Source: Acidobacteriaceae bacterium
GTDB taxonomy: Bacteria; Acidobacteriota; Terriglobia; Bryobacterales; Bryobacteraceae
Length of the DNA stretch: 55,986 nt
Assembly (NCBI GenBank): GCA_020247055.1
Contig: JADCJL010000112.1
Location: 1-55,986 of the forward strand
Reading direction: 5' to 3'
Shown here: positions 24,243-33,124 of the stretch, piece by piece
Numbering within the stretch: the first letter of the stretch is position 1
Layout of the letters: each line of letters starts with the position of its first letter
Translations under genes and position numbers: made by a program
Notes under the pieces: model-generated
Seen by the model: only the letters and a program-made list of their open reading frames with translations
What the model was told of the DNA's origin: nothing
Databases searched by the model: none

Positions 24243-24737
24243 TCAGGCCGGCTGCATCCGCCCGGCGGCGTCGAGCACCGCCGCCAGAATCCTGTCCTGC
24301 ATCCCGCACCGGCACAGGTGGCCGCTCAGGCACTGTTGCACCTCCGCCGGCGCGGGGTTAGGCGACTGCCGGAGCAGCGCAACCGTCTTCATAATCAGGC
24401 CCGGCCCGCAGTAGCCGCAATGATAGGCCCCCTGCGCGAGAAACGCCTCCTGCACCGGATGCAGCCGCCGCCCCTCCGCCAAGCCCTCAATCGTGCGTAC
24501 CGCGTGGCCCGCCAACTCGCTCACCGGCGTCACGCAGGCGCTCACCGGCGCTCCGTCCACCAGCACCGTGCACGCGCCGCAGTGGCCCTCCCCGCACCCG
24601 CCCCGCGTCCCGCGCAAACGCAGTTGGTCATGCAACACCGTGAGCAGCGTGCCACTCGCCGCCGCCACCGGGTTGCCGTTTACCGTGAACGTTACTGCTT
24701 TGCCTTCTCCGGCCAGGCTACGTTTTTGAACGGCCAT
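24243..24737 (-). CDS. 2Fe-2S subunit of a molybdenum hydroxylase (orphan)
   Basis: A 164-residue small subunit of the xanthine dehydrogenase/isoquinoline oxidoreductase family, which passes electrons from a molybdopterin subunit. The plant-type cluster Cys residues are in GGCGEGHCGACTVLVDG and SACVTP. The second cluster Cys residues are in YHCGYCGPGLIM and GHLCRCGM. All eight are present. The ATG at 24737 overlaps the end of the upstream gene by 46 bases; the frame is open five codons further. No large (molybdopterin) or FAD subunit lies in the window, so its partner is encoded elsewhere or lost. The Cys-rich tail is closest to the two-subunit isoquinoline-oxidoreductase type. Confidence 0.87.
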   Translation of the reverse strand: MAVQKRSLAGEGKAVTFTVNGNPVAAASGTLLTVLHDQLRLRGTRGGCGEGHCGACTVLVDGAPVSACVTPVSELAGHAVRTIEGLAEGRRLHPVQEAFLAQGAYHCGYCGPGLIMKTVALLRQSPNPAPAEVQQCLSGHLCRCGMQDRILAAVLDAAGRMQPA

Positions 24738-25192
24738 GCTGCACCTACCCACTTTTTAACATCCGCCCGCAGCTTCGGCTCGAATCCTTTATCGAATTCG
24801 GCCTTGGTCACCCACATCCGCACCTGCGCGTCAAAGCCCGGCTGCCGGCTCGGCGAGATATAGACGCAGCCCAACTCCCGCTTGCCATCGGGCGTCAGCA
24901 CGGCATACGTGAAGCTCTTACGCGCATCGAAGCGGGCCTTTTCGCCTTCGACGTCCTTGACGGCATCCGCCATCGTCAGCTTAGCGTGCGGCCAGTTGCC
25001 GCTCGAAAACGTTGCCCGCAGGTGCTCAATCGACGACATGTACGCATCGTAGTCCTGCTTTGCCAACTCCGGTCCCAGCGGGACCAGCTTGTAAGTACTC
25101 ATGGTGGCCCCGGCCGGAACCTGAAAATCGGGAGCGACAAACTGGCCGAAGGCTGTCCCGCACAGCAGAACGAACGAGAGGAGGGTACGCAT
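24692..25192 (-). CDS. Exported hypothetical protein (GNAT-like)
   Basis: A 166-residue protein with a signal peptide (MRTLLSFVLLCGTAFGQ, cleavage after about residue 17). The mature part contains YKLVPLGPELAKQDYDAYMS, SGNWPHAKLTMADAVKDVEG and FTYAVLTPDGKRELGCVYIS, which resemble the GNAT acetyltransferase fold in outline. An exported GNAT would lack acetyl-CoA, so the biochemical role is unclear. The frame is open 50 codons upstream, but that part is low-complexity and would hide the signal peptide. It overlaps the next gene by 46 bases, so the two are probably translated from one mRNA. Confidence 0.65.
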   Translation of the reverse strand: MRTLLSFVLLCGTAFGQFVAPDFQVPAGATMSTYKLVPLGPELAKQDYDAYMSSIEHLRATFSSGNWPHAKLTMADAVKDVEGEKARFDARKSFTYAVLTPDGKRELGCVYISPSRQPGFDAQVRMWVTKAEFDKGFEPKLRADVKKWVGAAWPFKNVAWPEKAKQ

Positions 25193-25253
25193 CCCTTCGA
25201 GAATACAGGAAACCCGCCGCGCCTCGCTCGGCCCGGTGCGGCGGGGCCCCGGG

Positions 25254-25766
25254 TTACTTCTGCAGGAAGCGGGCCGCCAGACCCAGCACATCGTCCGCCA
25301 CCGAACCATCGCCATCCGCATCGAGCATCCCCAGCAAGCCACCGGCGCGCCCGGCGCCCCCCTGCTGGCTCATCCCACTCATCACCATCGTCGCCACCAC
25401 CGGCAGCATCTGCTTCAGAATGTCCGCGCCGATGCCCGTGCTGGCCGCCGCCTGACTCGCCACCGACCGGCTCACCTCCTTGCTGCCCAGCAGCTGGGCC
25501 AGAATGTTGTTGCCCGTCGCGGTCGTCTCGGGCGATTGAATGGCGTCGTTATCTTCGAGATAAGCCTCCGGCCGGCTGCCGCCCAGCAGCCCCAACAAAC
25601 CCTCCAGCCCCTGCGGTTGCGTGTTCTGCTGCATACCGCCAACCAGCGCCGGCACCAGTTGCCCCAGCGCTGCCGTCGCCTGCTGCTCGTCAAGGCCAAA
25701 CCGCTGCGCCAACTGGCCCACGGCGCCGCCGCCCTGCGCGTTCATGATTACCTGTAAGAGATCCAT
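25254..25766 (-). CDS. DUF937 family protein
   Basis: A 170-residue protein with the Gly/Ala/Gln-rich helical repeats of DUF937: DLLQVIMNAQGGGAVGQLAQ, LVPALVGGMQQNTQPQGLEG, LLGSKEVSRSVASQAAAST, ending with an Asp-rich LDADGDGSVADDVLG that looks like a calcium-binding EF-hand loop. The function of the family is not established. The ATG at 25766 follows GGTATGGGGA; 17 codons upstream are open but unlike the family. The gene is divergent from the BON-LysM gene. Confidence 0.75.
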   Translation of the reverse strand: MDLLQVIMNAQGGGAVGQLAQRFGLDEQQATAALGQLVPALVGGMQQNTQPQGLEGLLGLLGGSRPEAYLEDNDAIQSPETTATGNNILAQLLGSKEVSRSVASQAAASTGIGADILKQMLPVVATMVMSGMSQQGGAGRAGGLLGMLDADGDGSVADDVLGLAARFLQK

Positions 25767-25859
25767 TCCCCATACCCTACACGCTCGGCCATCGTTTTTC
25801 CACACCGTACTCGTCATCGTTGGCCCCCGGGTTGAAACCCTGTCCGCTTCCAGGCACTC

Positions 25860-25865
25860 TAGAAT
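25860..25865 (+). promoter_or_regulatory. TAGAAT -10 box of the BON-LysM gene
   Basis: TAGAAT matches the -10 consensus at five of six positions and is followed by a strong AAGGAG ribosome binding site (25869-25874) eight bases before the ATG. The leader would be about ten bases. Confidence 0.45.
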
Positions 25866-25882
25866 GCTAAGGAGTAATCACC

Positions 25883-26281
25883 ATGGACCGTTTTGAACAA
25901 CTCAAGGCCAAGTACAAGCCCGTGCTCGACCTCATCCCCGAACTGCACATCAAACTGAACAACCTGCACGTCGAGAACGATAAGCTCGTCCTCCGCGCCC
26001 ACGCCCCCGCGCAGGACCAGGTCAACGACATGTGGAACAAGATCAAGGCGATCGACCCCGCCTACGGCGACCTGGCCGCCGAAATCACCATCGACGCGAG
26101 CCTGCCGCCCGTGCCCAAACGCTACACCGTCGTCGCCGGCGACTCACTTTGGAAGATCGCCGCCCAACACCTCGGCAACGGCAGCAAGTACCCGGAGATC
26201 ATCAAAGCCAACCCCGGCAAGCTCAAGGACGACAAGAGCGTCATCCATCCGGGCGACGTGCTGATTATTCCCAACCTATAA
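25883..26281 (+). CDS. BON-LysM protein, Kbp/YgaU-like
   Basis: A 132-residue protein with two domains. Residues about 10-75 are BON-like (LHIKLNNLHVENDKLVLRAH). Residues about 80-131 are a LysM repeat (YTVVAGDSLWKIAAQHLGNG, ending PGDVLIIPNL). The same order and size are found in E. coli Kbp (YgaU), a potassium-binding protein, and LysM often binds peptidoglycan. There is no signal peptide, so it is cytosolic or exported unconventionally. It is followed by a strong hairpin and then by the pseudouridine synthase gene. Confidence 0.85.
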   Translation: MDRFEQLKAKYKPVLDLIPELHIKLNNLHVENDKLVLRAHAPAQDQVNDMWNKIKAIDPAYGDLAAEITIDASLPPVPKRYTVVAGDSLWKIAAQHLGNGSKYPEIIKANPGKLKDDKSVIHPGDVLIIPNL

Positions 26282-26287
26282 GCGCTA

Positions 26288-26320
26288 GCATGGGGAGCAG
26301 GGCCACCGGGCTCCCCATGC
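26288..26320. terminator. Strong hairpin after the BON-LysM gene
   Basis: GCATGGGGAGC and GCTCCCCATGC are perfect eleven-base arms with an eleven-base loop, placed seven bases after the stop of the BON-LysM gene and 27 bases before the next start. No T-run follows, so it may be a T-less terminator or an mRNA-stabilising stem. Confidence 0.5.
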
Positions 26321-26347
26321 CGCCCGCCCGGGCCACGCGCTAGATTC

Positions 26348-26932
26348 ATGTATCAGTACCTGCTCTTCCATAAGCCCTACGGCGTGCTGCCGCAGTTCAC
26401 CGATGGCTCCCCCGAACCCCGGCCCACGCTCGCCGGCTACATCGACATCCCCGACATCTACCCCGTGGGCCGCCTCGATCTCGACAGCGAAGGGCTGCTC
26501 TTTCTCACCGACGACAACTGGGTGAAACATCGCATGCTCGACCCGGAGTTCAACCACCCGCGCACCTACCACGCGCAGGTGGAAGGCGAGATCACCGACG
26601 AAGCGCTCGACCGGCTCCGCCGCGGCATCGCCGTCGGCGACTACATCTCCCGCCCGCTCAAAGCCAGGCGCGTCAGCCCGGTCTACCCGCCCCGCGTCCC
26701 CCCCATCCGCTTCCGCGCCAACATCCCCACCTCCTGGGTCCAACTCACCATGACCGAAGGCAAAAACCGCCAGGTGCGCCGCATGACCGCCGCCGTCGGC
26801 TTTCCCACCCTGCGCCTGCTCCGCGTCGGCATCGGCGACCTCACCCTCGATGGTCTCGCCGCCGGCAAGTTCCGCCGCCTGACCGCCTCGGAAATCGTCC
26901 AACTCCGCGAAGGGTTCCAAAGAAAGCGATGA
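26348..26932 (+). CDS. RsuA/RluE-type rRNA pseudouridine synthase
   Basis: A 194-residue pseudouridine synthase lacking the S4 RNA-binding domain. The catalytic Asp is in [15 protein letters not shown]. The other conserved blocks are [23 protein letters not shown] and [21 protein letters not shown]. Absence of S4 and the short length resemble RluE, which modifies 23S rRNA, rather than RsuA or RluB; the exact site cannot be told. Its stop overlaps the acetate kinase start (ATGA). Confidence 0.85.
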   Translation: MYQYLLFHKPYGVLPQFTDGSPEPRPTLAGYIDIPDIYPVGRLDLDSEGLLFLTDDNWVKHRMLDPEFNHPRTYHAQVEGEITDEALDRLRRGIAVGDYISRPLKARRVSPVYPPRVPPIRFRANIPTSWVQLTMTEGKNRQVRRMTAAVGFPTLRLLRVGIGDLTLDGLAAGKFRRLTASEIVQLREGFQRKR

Positions 26933-28086
26933 ACGTTCTCGTCCTCAACTGCGGCAGCTCGTCCATCAAGAGCCAGATCATCGACACGGCCTCGGCCGCC
27001 GTCCTCTCGAAGGTCACCATCGAACGCATCGGCAACCCGGACGCCATTCTTACGGCCTTCGACGCGGCCGGCCGGCGCCAGCGCCACACCCTGCCCGTCA
27101 AGGATTTCGACGCCGGCCTCGATGCCGCCCTCACCGCCCACTGCGGCGATCTCTGTGACATCCACGCCGTCGGCCACCGCATCGTCCACGGCGGCGAACG
27201 CTTCACCGAAGCGGCGCTCCTGACGCCCGAGGTCGTGCACGCCATCGAAGACCTCATCAGCCTCGCCCCGCTCCACAACCCGCACAACCTCCGCGGCTAC
27301 TACGCCGCCCGCCGCGTCCTACCCCAAGCCCGGCACGTCGCCGTATTCGACACCGCCTTCCATCACACCCTGCCGCCCAAGGCCTTCCTCTACGGGCTCC
27401 CCTACGCCTACTACACCCGCGATAAGATCCGCCGCTACGGCTTCCACGGCATCTCCCACCGCTACGTCTCGCAGCGCTGCGGCGCCCCCAAAGTCATCAC
27501 CTGCCACCTCGGCGCCGGCGCCTCGCTCTGCGCGGTGGCCAACGGCGTCTCCGTCGATACCTCCATGGGCTTCACTCCCCTTGAAGGCCTGCTCATGGGC
27601 ACCCGCTCGGGCGATGTCGACCCCAGCGCCGTGCTCGCTCTCCTCGCGCAGGAGGACGCCACCCCGCAAAGCGTCGAGAACCTGCTCAACCGCCAGAGCG
27701 GCCTGCTCGGCCTCTCCGGCCTCTCGCCCGATATGCGCATGCTGCTCGACGCCCGCGCCAACCAGTCCGGCCGCGCCGCCCTCGCCATCGAGGTCTTCAC
27801 TTACCGCATTCGCAAATACATCGGAGCCTATTGGGCCGTGCTCAACGGCGCCGATGCTCTCGTCTTCACCGGTGGCATCGGCGAGAATTCGCCCGCCATC
27901 CGCGCCGAAGCCTGCGCGGGCCTCGAAGCCTTCGGCATCGAAATCGATCCTCTGCGAAACGAAGCCACCGTCGGCAGCGAAGGCACCATCCACCGCGGCC
28001 GCACCCCCGTCCATGTCATCCCGGCCAACGAGGAGTTGCTGATCGCCCAGGACACCGAGCGGTGCCTCGCCTCACTCGTGGAGTAG
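26929..28086 (+). CDS. ackA: Acetate kinase
   Basis: A 385-residue acetate kinase, which interconverts acetate plus ATP and acetyl phosphate plus ADP. The N-terminal phosphate loop [14 protein letters not shown], the conserved [61 protein letters not shown] and FTGGIGENS are all intact. It starts inside the stop of the pseudouridine synthase gene. No phosphotransacetylase or phosphoketolase gene is adjacent. The last 15 bases overlap the convergent polyphosphate kinase gene. Confidence 0.95.
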   Translation: MNVLVLNCGSSSIKSQIIDTASAAVLSKVTIERIGNPDAILTAFDAAGRRQRHTLPVKDFDAGLDAALTAHCGDLCDIHAVGHRIVHGGERFTEAALLTPEVVHAIEDLISLAPLHNPHNLRGYYAARRVLPQARHVAVFDTAFHHTLPPKAFLYGLPYAYYTRDKIRRYGFHGISHRYVSQRCGAPKVITCHLGAGASLCAVANGVSVDTSMGFTPLEGLLMGTRSGDVDPSAVLALLAQEDATPQSVENLLNRQSGLLGLSGLSPDMRMLLDARANQSGRAALAIEVFTYRIRKYIGAYWAVLNGADALVFTGGIGENSPAIRAEACAGLEAFGIEIDPLRNEATVGSEGTIHRGRTPVHVIPANEELLIAQDTERCLASLVE

Positions 28087-28950
28087 CCGCTCCCGCGCCG
28101 CGGCAAAGGCCTGCTTGGTCTCCTTGCTCACCGACGGATAGTCCACGGCGAGGTCGAGAATCGTGTTGGTCAGAATCTCGGCCACCGCCGCCCGAGCCAC
28201 GAATTTATGGTCGGCCGGAATCACGTACCACGGCGCATGCTTGGTCGTCGTCGCCGCCAGCATCTCTTCGTAGGCCGCCTGATACTTGTCCCACAGCTTC
28301 CGCTCTTCGAGGTCGCCGAGCGAAAACTTCCAGTTCTTGGCCGGCTTGTCCAACCGTTCGAGAAAACGCCGCTTCTGCTCGTCTTTCGAAACATGCAGGA
28401 AGATCTTGATGATCCGCGTGCCGTTCCGCGCCAGGTGCAGCTCGAAGTTGTTGATGTCCTCGTAGCGCTCCTCCCAAATGTCTTTGTGGATCAGCTGCGG
28501 CGGCAGCTTCTGTTTGCCGAGCAGCTCCGGGTGGACCTTCACGACCAGCACCTCTTCGTAATGCGAGCGGTTGAAGATCGTAATCGTCCCCCGCGCCGGC
28601 GCCACCCGCATGCAGCGCCATAGAAACGAGTGGTCCAGCTCCTCGGCCGAAGGCGCCTTGAAGGCATGCACATGGCAACCCTGCGGATTCAGTCCGCTCA
28701 TGACGTGCTTGACGAGGCCGTCCTTGCCCGCCGCGTCCATCGCCTGCAGCACCACCAGAATACTCCACTCGTCGCCGGCGTAGAGCTTGCCCTGCGCCTC
28801 GTTGAGCAGCTCCAGGTTGCGCGCCATGGCCTCCTGCGTGACGGCCTCGGCCTCTTTGCCTTCGGGGCGCCAGGCCGTATCGTGCTCCTTCAGCCGGACC
28901 TTCTTGCCGGGCTTGAGCTTGAACTTGGCCATCCGCTTGGGATCGATCAT
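28072..28950 (-). CDS. Polyphosphate kinase 2 family protein
   Basis: A 292-residue PPK2-type kinase, which uses polyphosphate to phosphorylate nucleotides. The Walker A is in LQAMDAAGKDGLVKHVMSGL, followed by FKAPSAEELDHSFLWRC and RGTITIFNRSHYEEVLVVKV (lid and Walker B region). The single-domain length and these motifs fit class I or III enzymes (nucleoside di- or monophosphate phosphorylation). The ATG at 28950 is the start of the conserved part; the frame is open 84 codons upstream across the divergent gene. It converges on ackA, placing two phosphoryl-transfer enzymes tail to tail. Confidence 0.9.
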   Translation of the reverse strand: MIDPKRMAKFKLKPGKKVRLKEHDTAWRPEGKEAEAVTQEAMARNLELLNEAQGKLYAGDEWSILVVLQAMDAAGKDGLVKHVMSGLNPQGCHVHAFKAPSAEELDHSFLWRCMRVAPARGTITIFNRSHYEEVLVVKVHPELLGKQKLPPQLIHKDIWEERYEDINNFELHLARNGTRIIKIFLHVSKDEQKRRFLERLDKPAKNWKFSLGDLEERKLWDKYQAAYEEMLAATTTKHAPWYVIPADHKFVARAAVAEILTNTILDLAVDYPSVSKETKQAFAAARERLLHE

Positions 28951-28964
28951 TGCAGGCAGAATAC

Positions 28965-28970
28965 TACACT
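28965..28970 (+). promoter_or_regulatory. TACACT -10-like box with strong ribosome binding site
   Basis: TACACT lies 11 bases before the ATG at 28982, with AAAGGAGG (28972-28979) between. The 31-base gap to the divergent PPK2 gene must hold the promoter of this gene. Confidence 0.35.
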
Positions 28971-28981
28971 CAAAGGAGGCC

Positions 28982-30556
28982 ATGGGTCTGTTTGCCGCCG
29001 CACTTCTCGATACGCTCTTGCGCCTGGCCGCCGTGCAGCCGGACGCCGCCTTCGACCGCGCCCCGGAACTCGCCGCCGGCCCCTGGCGCGAGCGCGTGCA
29101 GCGCGAAGCCTTCTTCACTCTCGCCTCGAAGGACCCGCGCGCCGCCCATCGCCGCATCGGCGCCATCCTCGACCGCGACTGGCTCGCCGACCTGCCCTTC
29201 ACCCTCGCCCTCGAACAGGCCTACGCGCTGCCCCCCGCCCCCGGCCAGGCGCTCCTCGAAGCTGCCGCCCGCCGCCAGCCGGAGGCCGCCCTGCGCGAAG
29301 CCGCCACCTGCCTGCGTTTCCCTTACGGCCGCGCGGTGCTCGGCGCCGCCATCGCCGAAGCCCCGGCCGAAGCCGCCACGCTCGCCGCCCGCCTGCCGGA
29401 GTTGGCCGCCCTCGTCGAACATCGCAATCCCGTCACGGCTCCCTTCGCCTTCAAGAAGGTGCCCTTCCGCGAACCGGTGCTGCCCGCCCTGCTCGACGCC
29501 TACCGCGCCGACCCTTCCCCCTACTGGCGCCGCGCCCTCGCCCCGGAGGCGGCCGAGTTCTTCCGGCTGCTGCACCAGTCCGGCCTCGCGCCCCTCGCCG
29601 CTCTCGACGGACCGCAGCGCCTCACCCTGGCTTCGCTCGCCGCCAGTGAAGACGAATTGGCCCTCGTGCCGGCGCTGCTCGCCAAGCCCGAAGCCGATGC
29701 GCTGCCCGTCCCCCTCCTCCGCCGCGTCCTGGCCCTGGCCGCCGAACTCAACCGCTTCGCCCCCTTTGACCGCCAGCCGCTGCTCGACCGCGCCCTGCAA
29801 AACATCACCACCCTGCCCGAAGCCCTCGACGCGGCCGTGATTCTTGGCGCCACCGCCTACCGGCCTCCCCTCGGCAACTCCCCCTTCGCCCGCCTCCTGC
29901 TCGCCCCCCCGCCCCCGGCCCAACTCCGGCTCGGCGCCGAGATCGTCGAACGGTTCGTCTTCCCGAACGACGACGACGGCGTCGAGTCCTTCGCCAGCTT
30001 TCGCGCCGCCTACGCCGGCGACCCGGCCTGGCAGTGGCAGGAAGCCGATGGCGTCGTGCGCCTCCGCGCCGGGGGCCTCCTGCTGCTCGCGAATATCCCA
30101 CTTGACATTGTCAAGTATCCGGACCTGAAATCGGAGGCGACGAACCGCCAGCAACGGGTCGAAGCCCTGCTGCCGCGCCCGCCCGAGATCCTCGTCCACC
30201 GCGGCCACGACTATCACCTCGCGGCCACCATTCCGCTGATCCCCCGGTCAGCGCAAGTGGTCTTCCTTGGCAGTTGCCACGGTACGCAGGCGCTCGCCGA
30301 TGTGGTCGCCGCCGCCCCCCGCGCCCACATCGTCGCCACCCGCGGCATCGGCACCAAGGACGTCAACGACCCCTTTCTCCGCGCGATGAACGCCCACCTG
30401 CTGCGCCACGGCGGCCGGCTCGATTGGACGGCGCTGTGGCGCGACCTGCGCCGGTCGCTTGGCGACCAGGAACACTTCGCCGGCTACATTCCGCCTCCGG
30501 CCAACGCCGCCGCCAACTTCCTCGCCCGCTACTACGCCTACTTCGACGCCCGGTGA
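28982..30556 (+). CDS. Helical-repeat protein with caspase-like His/Cys tail, unknown
   Basis: A 524-residue protein. Residues about 1-330 are Ala/Leu-rich helices like HEAT repeats (for example RVQREAFFTLASKDPRAAHR). After a linker (about 335-400), the C-terminal part has two short beta strands, ILVHRGHDYHLAATI and VVFLGSCHGTQALADVV, then IVATRGIGTKDVNDPFLRAM. The RGHDYH and GSCHG motifs have the look of the His and Cys of caspase-like or CHAT proteases, though only about 24 residues separate them, less than usual. Similar undescribed tails occur, from memory, in Bacteroidota proteins. The start is fixed by AAAGGAGG. The 3' end overlaps the convergent sugar isomerase gene by 19 bases. Catalysis is unproven. 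Confidence 0.6.
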   Translation: MGLFAAALLDTLLRLAAVQPDAAFDRAPELAAGPWRERVQREAFFTLASKDPRAAHRRIGAILDRDWLADLPFTLALEQAYALPPAPGQALLEAAARRQPEAALREAATCLRFPYGRAVLGAAIAEAPAEAATLAARLPELAALVEHRNPVTAPFAFKKVPFREPVLPALLDAYRADPSPYWRRALAPEAAEFFRLLHQSGLAPLAALDGPQRLTLASLAASEDELALVPALLAKPEADALPVPLLRRVLALAAELNRFAPFDRQPLLDRALQNITTLPEALDAAVILGATAYRPPLGNSPFARLLLAPPPPAQLRLGAEIVERFVFPNDDDGVESFASFRAAYAGDPAWQWQEADGVVRLRAGGLLLLANIPLDIVKYPDLKSEATNRQQRVEALLPRPPEILVHRGHDYHLAATIPLIPRSAQVVFLGSCHGTQALADVVAAAPRAHIVATRGIGTKDVNDPFLRAMNAHLLRHGGRLDWTALWRDLRRSLGDQEHFAGYIPPPANAAANFLARYYAYFDAR

Positions 30557-31614
30557 CGGATGCCGAGCCCCAGCGTCTTCCGCGCGTAGGCCACCCCGCG
30601 CTCGACATGGTCGCGCTGCTGATACTGCACCGCGCTCAGGAACTGCGGCGCCACCGGCTTGCCATAAAGGTCCTCAGTCACCACGTGCCCCTCGTACGGC
30701 CCGCCGCGCTTGGCCAGCGCGAGGAAGCGCACAAAGTCCCGCGCCCTGGCCTCCGGGAAGCGCTCCCAGTAAGCCGGGTCGTAGATCGGCAGCACCTCGG
30801 GCGGACGACCCGTGATCGGCTTCACAAACAGATGCACCCCCGTCGCCAGCGCCCGGACCCGGGCGATGATCTTCGGGAAGTCCACGTTGCCTTCTCCGAG
30901 CGGTACCCACTGCACGGCGATGCCGCGCGGGTGCTCGTAGACCACCGAGTCCCGCAGATGCACGGTGATCGCGTAGGGCGCCAGCACCTCCACCGTGTGC
31001 AGCGGGTCCTCCATCACAAACACCGGGTTGCCCGTGTCGAGATAGCAGCCCACCGTCTCCTTGCCGGCCGCTTCGAGCAACCGCTGCATCTCCCAGGCCT
31101 GCAGATCCTTGTGATACTCGAGGCCGATCTTCACCTGCGCATCCTGCAGTTCGGCGCGGACGGCGCGGAAGATCTGCAAAGCGGTCTCGGTGTGCTGCGC
31201 AATCGAGCCGGGCGGCAGGTGCGCCCGGTCGCTCGCCAGCAGCGCCCGTACGAGCGGCGAACCCATGGCCCGCGCCCGTTGAATCTCCCGCCGCAGCTTG
31301 GCGATTTCGTCCGGAATTCCGGCCGGGGTGCGCGGCAGGATCACCCCGCCGCCTGTCTCTAAATGCAGCCCCAACTCCTTGGCCCGGCCCCGGACCCACT
31401 GCCAGTGGGCCGGGTCATAGCGGCCGGGGTCGGCCGAATCCTGCAGGAAAATCGCATCGAGTTGTAACCCGGCGCAGTAGTCGAGCAGCTGTGCATCGCT
31501 CCAGCGCAGCGAGCGCAGGCAGTAAGTATTGATGCCCAGGGGAATCAGGCCGGGCATCGCTGCCGCGGCGGCAGTCGCGCTGCCCGCAAGGGTCAGAAGG
31601 TGGCGGCGAGTCAT
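30538..31614 (-). CDS. Exported sugar-phosphate isomerase/epimerase-like TIM-barrel protein
   Basis: A 358-residue xylose-isomerase-like TIM barrel. The N-terminus MTRRHLLTLAGSATAAAAAM has twin arginines and a hydrophobic core, a probable Tat signal, so it is folded before export. The barrel begins LGINTYCLRSLRWSDAQL. Later LGLHLETGGGVI, VKIGLEYHKDLQ (the metal-site Glu-x-His region), GCYLDTGNPVF and VHLRDSVVYE match the family's divalent-metal site; the sugar is unknown. The ATG at 31614 is the first in front of the Tat motif; 37 codons upstream are open. It is divergent from the SGNH esterase gene. Confidence 0.82.
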   Translation of the reverse strand: MTRRHLLTLAGSATAAAAAMPGLIPLGINTYCLRSLRWSDAQLLDYCAGLQLDAIFLQDSADPGRYDPAHWQWVRGRAKELGLHLETGGGVILPRTPAGIPDEIAKLRREIQRARAMGSPLVRALLASDRAHLPPGSIAQHTETALQIFRAVRAELQDAQVKIGLEYHKDLQAWEMQRLLEAAGKETVGCYLDTGNPVFVMEDPLHTVEVLAPYAITVHLRDSVVYEHPRGIAVQWVPLGEGNVDFPKIIARVRALATGVHLFVKPITGRPPEVLPIYDPAYWERFPEARARDFVRFLALAKRGGPYEGHVVTEDLYGKPVAPQFLSAVQYQQRDHVERGVAYARKTLGLGIRHRASK

Positions 31615-31650
31615 CGGTAGGTTCAAATCTAACACGCGGTTTCGGGATGA

Positions 31651-31656
31651 TACACT
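31651..31656 (+). promoter_or_regulatory. Extended -10 TGaTACACT, leaderless position
   Basis: TG at 31648-31649, one base, then TACACT; only seven bases remain before the ATG at 31664 and no ribosome binding site is present. Confidence 0.4.
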
Positions 31657-31663
31657 CGGGAAA

Positions 31664-33124
31664 ATGATCGCCCGGCTCGGCCCCCTCTGTCTGCTCGTTT
31701 CCGCGCTCTTTGCCCAGGAACTCAAAATTTCGCTCGGTCCCGCCCCGGGTCAGGTGCTGCAGCGGGATGCCGATGGCCGCGCCACCATCAAGCTGGCCGG
31801 CACGGCGCTGCGCGCGGCGAACAAGATCGTGGAAGCCCGCGTCCTGAACGCCGCGGGGCCGCTTCCGGGCTTCGATTGGAAGGCGCTCGAACGCGTCAAG
31901 GCGAACAAATGGGAAGGCCTCTTGCAGGGCGTCCCGCAGGGCGGTCCGTACTCGCTCGAAGTCCGGATTGTGGCCGGAACGCCCGAAGTCATTAAGGATA
32001 TCTACATTGGCGACCTCTGGGTGCTCGCCGGCCAGTCGAACATGGAAGGGGTCGGCAACCTGCTCGACGTGGAGAGCCCCGAGGAGCGGGTGCGGAGCTT
32101 CGACCAGACCGACGTCTGGGGCCAGGCCATTGAGCCGCTGCACCGTCTGGTCGACGCCGCCGACCGCGTCCACTGGCGCAAAAACGCCGAAGGCCAGGTG
32201 GCCAAGCTGACCGGCCCGGCGCTCGAAGAGTACATCGCCAAGCGGAAGAAGGGCGCCGGCCTGGGCCTCCCCTTCGCCAAACAGATCCTGCTCCGCACCG
32301 GCATCCCCATCGGACTTATCCCGTGTGCCCACGGCGGCACGAGCATGGACCAGTGGAGCCCCGATCTCAAAGACAAACAGGGCGACTCGCTCTACGGCGC
32401 CACCCTCCGCCGCGTCATCGCCGCCGGCGGCCGCGTGAAGGGCATGCTCTGGTATCAGGGCGAGTCCGACGCCAATCCCAAGGCCGCCCCCGAGTACAGC
32501 GCCAAGATGGAGAAGCTGATCGCTGCCTTCCGGCAGGATTTTGCGCAGCCGGATCTGCCCTTCTACTACGTGCAGATCGGCCGCCATGTGAACTACACCA
32601 ACGCCGACGAATGGAACCAGGTGCAGGAGGCCGAGCGCAGGCTCGAAAGCCGCATTCCCCGCGTCGGCATGGTCCCGGCCGTCGACCTCACGCTCGACGA
32701 CGGCATCCACGTCAGCACCCCGGACCTGAAGCGGCTGGGCCGGCGCCTGGCCGACATGGTGACGCACGATCTGTATCCGGAGGTGGCCAAGTATCAGCCC
32801 TACAAGCGCGGCCCGCGCCCGGCCGGCGCCAAACGCGATGGCAACTTGGTGCGCATTCTCTTTGCCGAAGTGAATGGCAAGCTGATCACCACGGGGCGGC
32901 TGAACGGTTTTGTGATTTGCGATGCGGCGGGCAAGCCGCTGCCGATCGTCTTCCATCAACAGATCGACCCGGCCGATGGCAACGCGGTGCTGCTCCATAT
33001 TGGCTTGGCGCCGCTACCGGCGGGCGCGACTGTCCGCTACGGCGCCGGTCGCGATCCCTACGTAAACCTCAATGACGAACTCGATATGGGAACCCCGGTC
33101 TTCGGCCCCCTGGTTATCGAGTAG
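31664..33124 (+). CDS. Sialate O-acetylesterase-like SGNH hydrolase
   Basis: A 486-residue exported SGNH-fold esterase. Signal peptide about residues 1-17 (LCLLVSALFAQ). Catalytic blocks: the serine in VLAGQSNMEGVG, the oxyanion Gly in PCAHGGTSMDQW, the Asn/Gln block WYQGESDAN, and the C-terminal Asp/His in VDLTLDDGIHVST. These match 9-O-acetylesterases that remove acetyl groups from sialic acids, xylans or pectins; acidobacterial relatives probably act on plant or fungal polysaccharide. A beta-rich domain (about 380-486) completes the protein. The ATG at 31664 sits right after an extended -10 box. It overlaps the next gene by 53 bases. Confidence 0.88.
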   Translation: MIARLGPLCLLVSALFAQELKISLGPAPGQVLQRDADGRATIKLAGTALRAANKIVEARVLNAAGPLPGFDWKALERVKANKWEGLLQGVPQGGPYSLEVRIVAGTPEVIKDIYIGDLWVLAGQSNMEGVGNLLDVESPEERVRSFDQTDVWGQAIEPLHRLVDAADRVHWRKNAEGQVAKLTGPALEEYIAKRKKGAGLGLPFAKQILLRTGIPIGLIPCAHGGTSMDQWSPDLKDKQGDSLYGATLRRVIAAGGRVKGMLWYQGESDANPKAAPEYSAKMEKLIAAFRQDFAQPDLPFYYVQIGRHVNYTNADEWNQVQEAERRLESRIPRVGMVPAVDLTLDDGIHVSTPDLKRLGRRLADMVTHDLYPEVAKYQPYKRGPRPAGAKRDGNLVRILFAEVNGKLITTGRLNGFVICDAAGKPLPIVFHQQIDPADGNAVLLHIGLAPLPAGATVRYGAGRDPYVNLNDELDMGTPVFGPLVIE

